This document shows positions 5,026 to 7,423 of a stretch of 7,423 bases of DNA, piece by piece. Source of the DNA: Acidobacteriota bacterium (GTDB lineage: Bacteria > Acidobacteriota > UBA6911 > RPQK01 > DATIPO01); assembly GCA_028277865.1 (NCBI GenBank), contig JANQFM010000686.1, positions 1 to 7,423 on the forward strand, given 5' to 3'. Under the pieces are notes generated by a model, which saw nothing but the letters and a program-made list of their open reading frames with translations, had not been told where the DNA came from and did not search any database. A program made the translations under genes and the position numbers. Position 1 is the first letter of the stretch. Each line of letters begins with the position of its first letter.

Positions 5026-5895
5026 ATGAACAGGAAATCGACCATCCTCCTCGCCGCAGTGTCGTTTGCCGGCGCTTTTTCCATGGCTGGGGACTGCCCT
5101 CCCTGCTGGAAGAGCTTCACGAAAATCAAACCCAGTTCGCCGGGCGCCCTGACGCAGGTGAAAGTCTGTCTGTCCAGCAATTTCGGAAGCAATCAATCCC
5201 TGATGCAGAGCGGCCTTTCCAGTGCGGTGAGCCAGTGGAACAACGCTCGGCAGGGAGGTCTGGGGGCTCCTTACAGCTTCAGCGTCGCGACCAGCGGCTG
5301 TGAGATCACGGTTGCTCAGGCCGGAATGCCTCCTGGCGTCGACGGCGTTGCATTTGCGAACTTGGAGAGCGGGCTGGTCGGCATAACCGGAGGGATACTC
5401 GACTCCATCGCCAACGCCAGTATCAGTCAGAGCGCCAAAATCGAGCACACTGCAGGAATGATTGCCCATGAGCTCGGGCATTTTCTCGGATTGACCAATC
5501 TTGCGGACGACCCAAGCTGCGACAACATCATCTCGGTCATGGCGTTCATCCCACCTCCGTCCTCGCCCGCGGAGACGGTCGGAGCGTTTGACGTTGGGCA
5601 GGCCAACAAGGCCTTTTCATCGAGTCAGGCGACGGACTGCAAAGAGACCTACTTCCCCGGGGACCAAGCACTCCAGGAGGATTGCGACTTGGACTCCTGC
5701 TCCTCTCCGCACTGCCCGGGCTGGACCCTTGAGCAATGCACCAACGTCACCACCGTGCAAACGGTCTACAATCCGACCTTCGTGATTGAGGACTGCTATT
5801 ACGCCTACCTGGTGACCGAATATTATTATTGTGAAGGGGGCAGTTGCCAGTACTACGGCAGCACGTGGGACTATCTGGGAGTCGTTTGCTTTTGA
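5026..5895 (+). CDS. Exported zincin-type metalloprotease with Cys/Tyr-rich tail
   Basis: A 289-aa protein starting at ATG 5026 behind GGAGGAGGG. Signal peptide about 1-21, then DCPPC. The zinc motif HELGHFLGLTN spans 148-158, with His148, Glu149 and His152, a Gly155, and a Met-turn-like SVMAF around Met172, as in metzincins. The third ligand, normally His at position 158, is Asn158; Asp161, Asp162 or Cys165 could replace it, or zinc is held by two His. The helix before the motif (AGMIA) is typical. Fourteen cysteines, eight of them after residue 217, and repeated Tyr (CYYAYLVTEYYYC) form a C-terminal disulfide-rich segment of unknown role. Predicted to cleave proteins outside the cytoplasm. 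It is coupled to the upstream exported protein. Metalloprotease fold is well supported, exact family is not. Confidence 0.85.
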   Translation: MNRKSTILLAAVSFAGAFSMAGDCPPCWKSFTKIKPSSPGALTQVKVCLSSNFGSNQSLMQSGLSSAVSQWNNARQGGLGAPYSFSVATSGCEITVAQAGMPPGVDGVAFANLESGLVGITGGILDSIANASISQSAKIEHTAGMIAHELGHFLGLTNLADDPSCDNIISVMAFIPPPSSPAETVGAFDVGQANKAFSSSQATDCKETYFPGDQALQEDCDLDSCSSPHCPGWTLEQCTNVTTVQTVYNPTFVIEDCYYAYLVTEYYYCEGGSCQYYGSTWDYLGVVCF

Positions 5896-5914
5896 CTTTG
5901 AACGCAAGCCCGGC

Positions 5915-5955
5915 ACCGGTCGGTCTTGTCTCAAGCAGGTCAAACGTCGACCGGT
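5915..5955. terminator. Inverted repeat between convergent genes
   Basis: ACCGGTCG (5915-5922) and CGACCGGT (5948-5955) form a perfect 8-bp stem with a 25-nt loop, placed between the plus-strand protease stop and the minus-strand membrane protein stop. It lacks a U-run on either side, so a bidirectional terminator is only suggested by position. Confidence 0.3.
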
Positions 5956-5979
5956 CGCCGCTCCAGCCGTGAGATCCTC

Positions 5980-6384
5980 CTACTCCTTCGTCCGCAGCAG
6001 CAACACCTGGACGCCGATCAGCGGACGCAGATCATCCCTCCCAGCCCGCACTAGGCTCTTCAGCCAGACCGCAATCCACAGCACGTAAAAGAGCAGGAAG
6101 AGCAGCGCCGAAACCAGGCTCCTGCTCGACCGAATCATCGTGCGCACGTCCTCGGACAAATGCGGCAGAGCCTCCCTGTTAACACGGCGGCAGTAGCCCC
6201 GTCCGCCACTGTCGGCCAAGCGACCGTGCGAATCCCAAAGCGCCATGTAGCGGGCACTCCACAGATCCTCCTGCTGCAGGTGCCGCAGCTCCTCAGTGCG
6301 ACGGGTCAAATCGGCAGCAAAGGCAGCCAGGATCAGGAGCAGAATCGCTGCAATGGCCAGTAGTGAAAACGCTAGCATCATCAT
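5980..6384 (-). CDS. Small two-helix membrane protein
   Basis: A 134-aa protein of unknown family. The start is the first of three consecutive ATGs at 6384, which overlaps the TGA of the upstream gene (ATGA) and has AAGGA eight bases before it. The frame is open further upstream but that part is a shadow of the neighbouring gene. Transmembrane segments at about 4-24 and 91-109 enclose a charged 65-residue domain (EELRHLQQEDLWSARYMALW, a single Cys65). The short C-terminus is basic, then hydrophobic (LIGVQVLLL). Coupled translation with the seven-helix protein suggests they form one membrane complex; no activity can be named. Confidence 0.75.
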   Translation of the reverse strand: MMMLAFSLLAIAAILLLILAAFAADLTRRTEELRHLQQEDLWSARYMALWDSHGRLADSGGRGYCRRVNREALPHLSEDVRTMIRSSRSLVSALLFLLFYVLWIAVWLKSLVRAGRDDLRPLIGVQVLLLRTKE

Positions 6385-7109
6385 CGGGCCAGTCCTTTCA
6401 GGCTCAGAAACGCTTTTTGGAGCCGACTGCGAATCACGCTCTCCGGGACCGTGGTTCCGGATGTCTGCACGGGAGGGTCGAATGTACGCATCGCCCACAG
6501 CAGCACAAACCAGCTCAGCAAGTAGACCGGCTCTACGGAGTACTCGAAAAAGGGAAATGGCCACCAGCCGGCGCCGAACAGATAGGCGGCCTGATTGGCC
6601 CACATCAGGCAGGCTGGAAGGAGGATGCCCAGAAGCATTCCAGCGTAGTTGCGTCCGATGGCGACCCGCCGGCTTTGGAAGGCAGCCACCAAGGCGGCAG
6701 CTCCCAAAGCGGCCAAGACGGAAAGAGCTGCGTTTTCGAGGCGGTAGAAGATGTGGGCCTGGCTCTGCAGCATCGAACCGGCCAGCATGATCAGTCCAAA
6801 GCAGCCGACACCCAGCAACAACCAGATAGGTGGCCGGCCCAGGGCAATTCGAAGGATCTTCCACAGAATGTAGATCTCGGTGAGATAGACGGGAAGCGAG
6901 GAGAGATAGTAGAGGTAGCTATAGGCCAGGTGGTCTAAGAAATTGACGCCCAACAGCTTGGCTGCATACGAGATGGCCGAAAGAGCCACGAAGAGGTAGA
7001 AAGCTGGATAGGCCCGGGCACGCTCCGACCGGAGGCCCTCAAAAAGCAGATGGCCCCAGATGAGGAACAGGCAAATTGCTGACAGGTAATAGGCTGTTGC
7101 AGCTGGCAT
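6381..7109 (-). CDS. Seven-helix integral membrane protein of unknown function
   Basis: A 242-aa protein from ATG 7109, preceded by GGAG at short spacing; a GTG at 7163 (260 aa) is an alternative start. Seven hydrophobic segments lie at about 5-25, 35-55, 62-84, 95-113, 126-144, 155-178 and 192-208, with aromatic-rich loops (YSYLYYLSSLPVYL, GAGWWPFPFFEY). A 30-residue hydrophilic tail follows (VPESVIRSRLQKAF). No conserved enzymatic motif is apparent. It overlaps the next gene by four bases and follows a small exported protein by about 90 bases, so the three probably share one mRNA. It could be a sensor, scaffold or transporter-like module; nothing in the sequence decides. Confidence 0.75.
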   Translation of the reverse strand: MPAATAYYLSAICLFLIWGHLLFEGLRSERARAYPAFYLFVALSAISYAAKLLGVNFLDHLAYSYLYYLSSLPVYLTEIYILWKILRIALGRPPIWLLLGVGCFGLIMLAGSMLQSQAHIFYRLENAALSVLAALGAAALVAAFQSRRVAIGRNYAGMLLGILLPACLMWANQAAYLFGAGWWPFPFFEYSVEPVYLLSWFVLLWAMRTFDPPVQTSGTTVPESVIRSRLQKAFLSLKGLAR

Positions 7110-7197
7110 GGGGCTCCAAGGATCGCGATTGTAATGCTCATTCCAGGCACTGTCAATCCTCACATCAAATCGCAACCCCTGGAGTCCCAGCGAACCG

Positions 7198-7374
7198 CTA
7201 CCCCTTGTCACCGCAGATCGGTGGGCATTGAGGGCGCGGGCCGCCGCAGCACTCAGAGTGCGTCTCGGCACCCGGACCAGTCCCAGCGGGCTTTTCCTTG
7301 CCTTTCGGGGCGGAGTCTCCAATAAGCAGGACGGTCAGACTCAGAACAAGCGCGAAGTACCAAAAGCGAAACAC
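7198..7374 (-). CDS. 58-aa exported Cys-rich small protein (GTG start)
   Basis: A short gene starting at GTG 7374, six bases after a near-perfect AAGGAGG, and ending at TAG 7198. Residues 1-19 form a signal peptide (MFRFWYFALVLSLTVLLIG). The mature part is Lys/Gly/Pro-rich (APKGKEKPAGTGPGAE) and then carries four cysteines in CCGGPRPQCPPICG, a compact disulfide or metal-binding motif. Nothing homologous is recognised. It leads a probable operon with two membrane proteins. The strong ribosome-binding site and clear signal peptide favour a real gene; the frame of the membrane protein overlapping it upstream is then a shadow. The promoter is at or beyond the right window edge. Confidence 0.65.
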   Translation of the reverse strand: MFRFWYFALVLSLTVLLIGDSAPKGKEKPAGTGPGAETHSECCGGPRPQCPPICGDKG

Positions 7375-7375
7375 C

Positions 7376-7423
7376 GTACACCTCCTTAGTTGCGAGTTCT
7401 CTGATTCGCTTCAGAGTGTACTT
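7376..7423 (-). promoter_or_regulatory. Ribosome-binding site and partial upstream region of the right-hand operon
   Basis: AAGGAGG on the minus strand (7387-7381) is one of the strongest Shine-Dalgarno sequences in the window and sets the GTG at 7374 as start. A TACACT (7420-7415) might be a -10, in which case the -35 lies outside the window. Confidence 0.4.

Noticed and set aside
7110..7322. N-terminal extension of the seven-helix protein
   Set aside because: The extension overlaps the small Cys-rich gene, lacks a ribosome-binding site, and the first membrane helix begins directly after ATG 7109.

Overview
The window is a high-GC bacterial chromosome segment of uncertain taxonomy. The mix of secreted proteases, dispersed repeats embedded in genes and several XRE regulators would fit an Acidobacteriota-like genome, but this is impression, not proof. 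No rRNA, tRNA or CRISPR array was seen.

Region by region: (1) 1-675, minus strand, is the 5' part of an exported subtilisin-like (S8) protease that runs off the left edge. Its reading frame carries two near-identical 45-bp copies of a dispersed repeat, both in frame. (2) 676-1182 is a gene-poor stretch with a run of decamer repeats and half of an 87-bp REP/MITE-like palindrome. The palindrome's right arm forms the last codons and stop of the next gene. (3) 1183-2928, minus strand, holds two paralogous regulators of 208 and 210 aa. Each joins an N-terminal XRE helix-turn-helix to a C-terminal DnaA-domain-IV-like module. Between them lies a small helical ORF coupled by an ATGA overlap to the upstream paralog. 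The upstream paralog has a strong promoter, an overlapping palindromic operator and a roughly 250-nt structured leader. The downstream paralog has its own promoter, placed so that its mRNA may be leaderless. (4) 3281-3967, plus strand, is a third, unrelated XRE regulator transcribed divergently. (5) 4248-5895, plus strand, is a two-gene unit for exported proteins: an uncharacterised secreted protein and a zincin-type metalloprotease with a Cys/Tyr-rich tail. (6) 5980-7374, minus strand, is a likely three-gene unit: a 58-aa exported Cys-rich protein with a GTG start, a seven-helix membrane protein, and a small two-helix membrane protein joined to it by an ATGA overlap.

The most interesting part is region 2-3. 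Proteins combining XRE and DnaA-IV-like DNA-binding modules sit next to a REP-like palindrome that trims one of them. Similar C-terminal modules are found, from memory, at the ends of REP-associated tyrosine transposases (RAYTs), yet no transposase domain is present here. Regions 1, 5 and 6 are export and cell-envelope functions with no visible mechanistic tie to the regulators.
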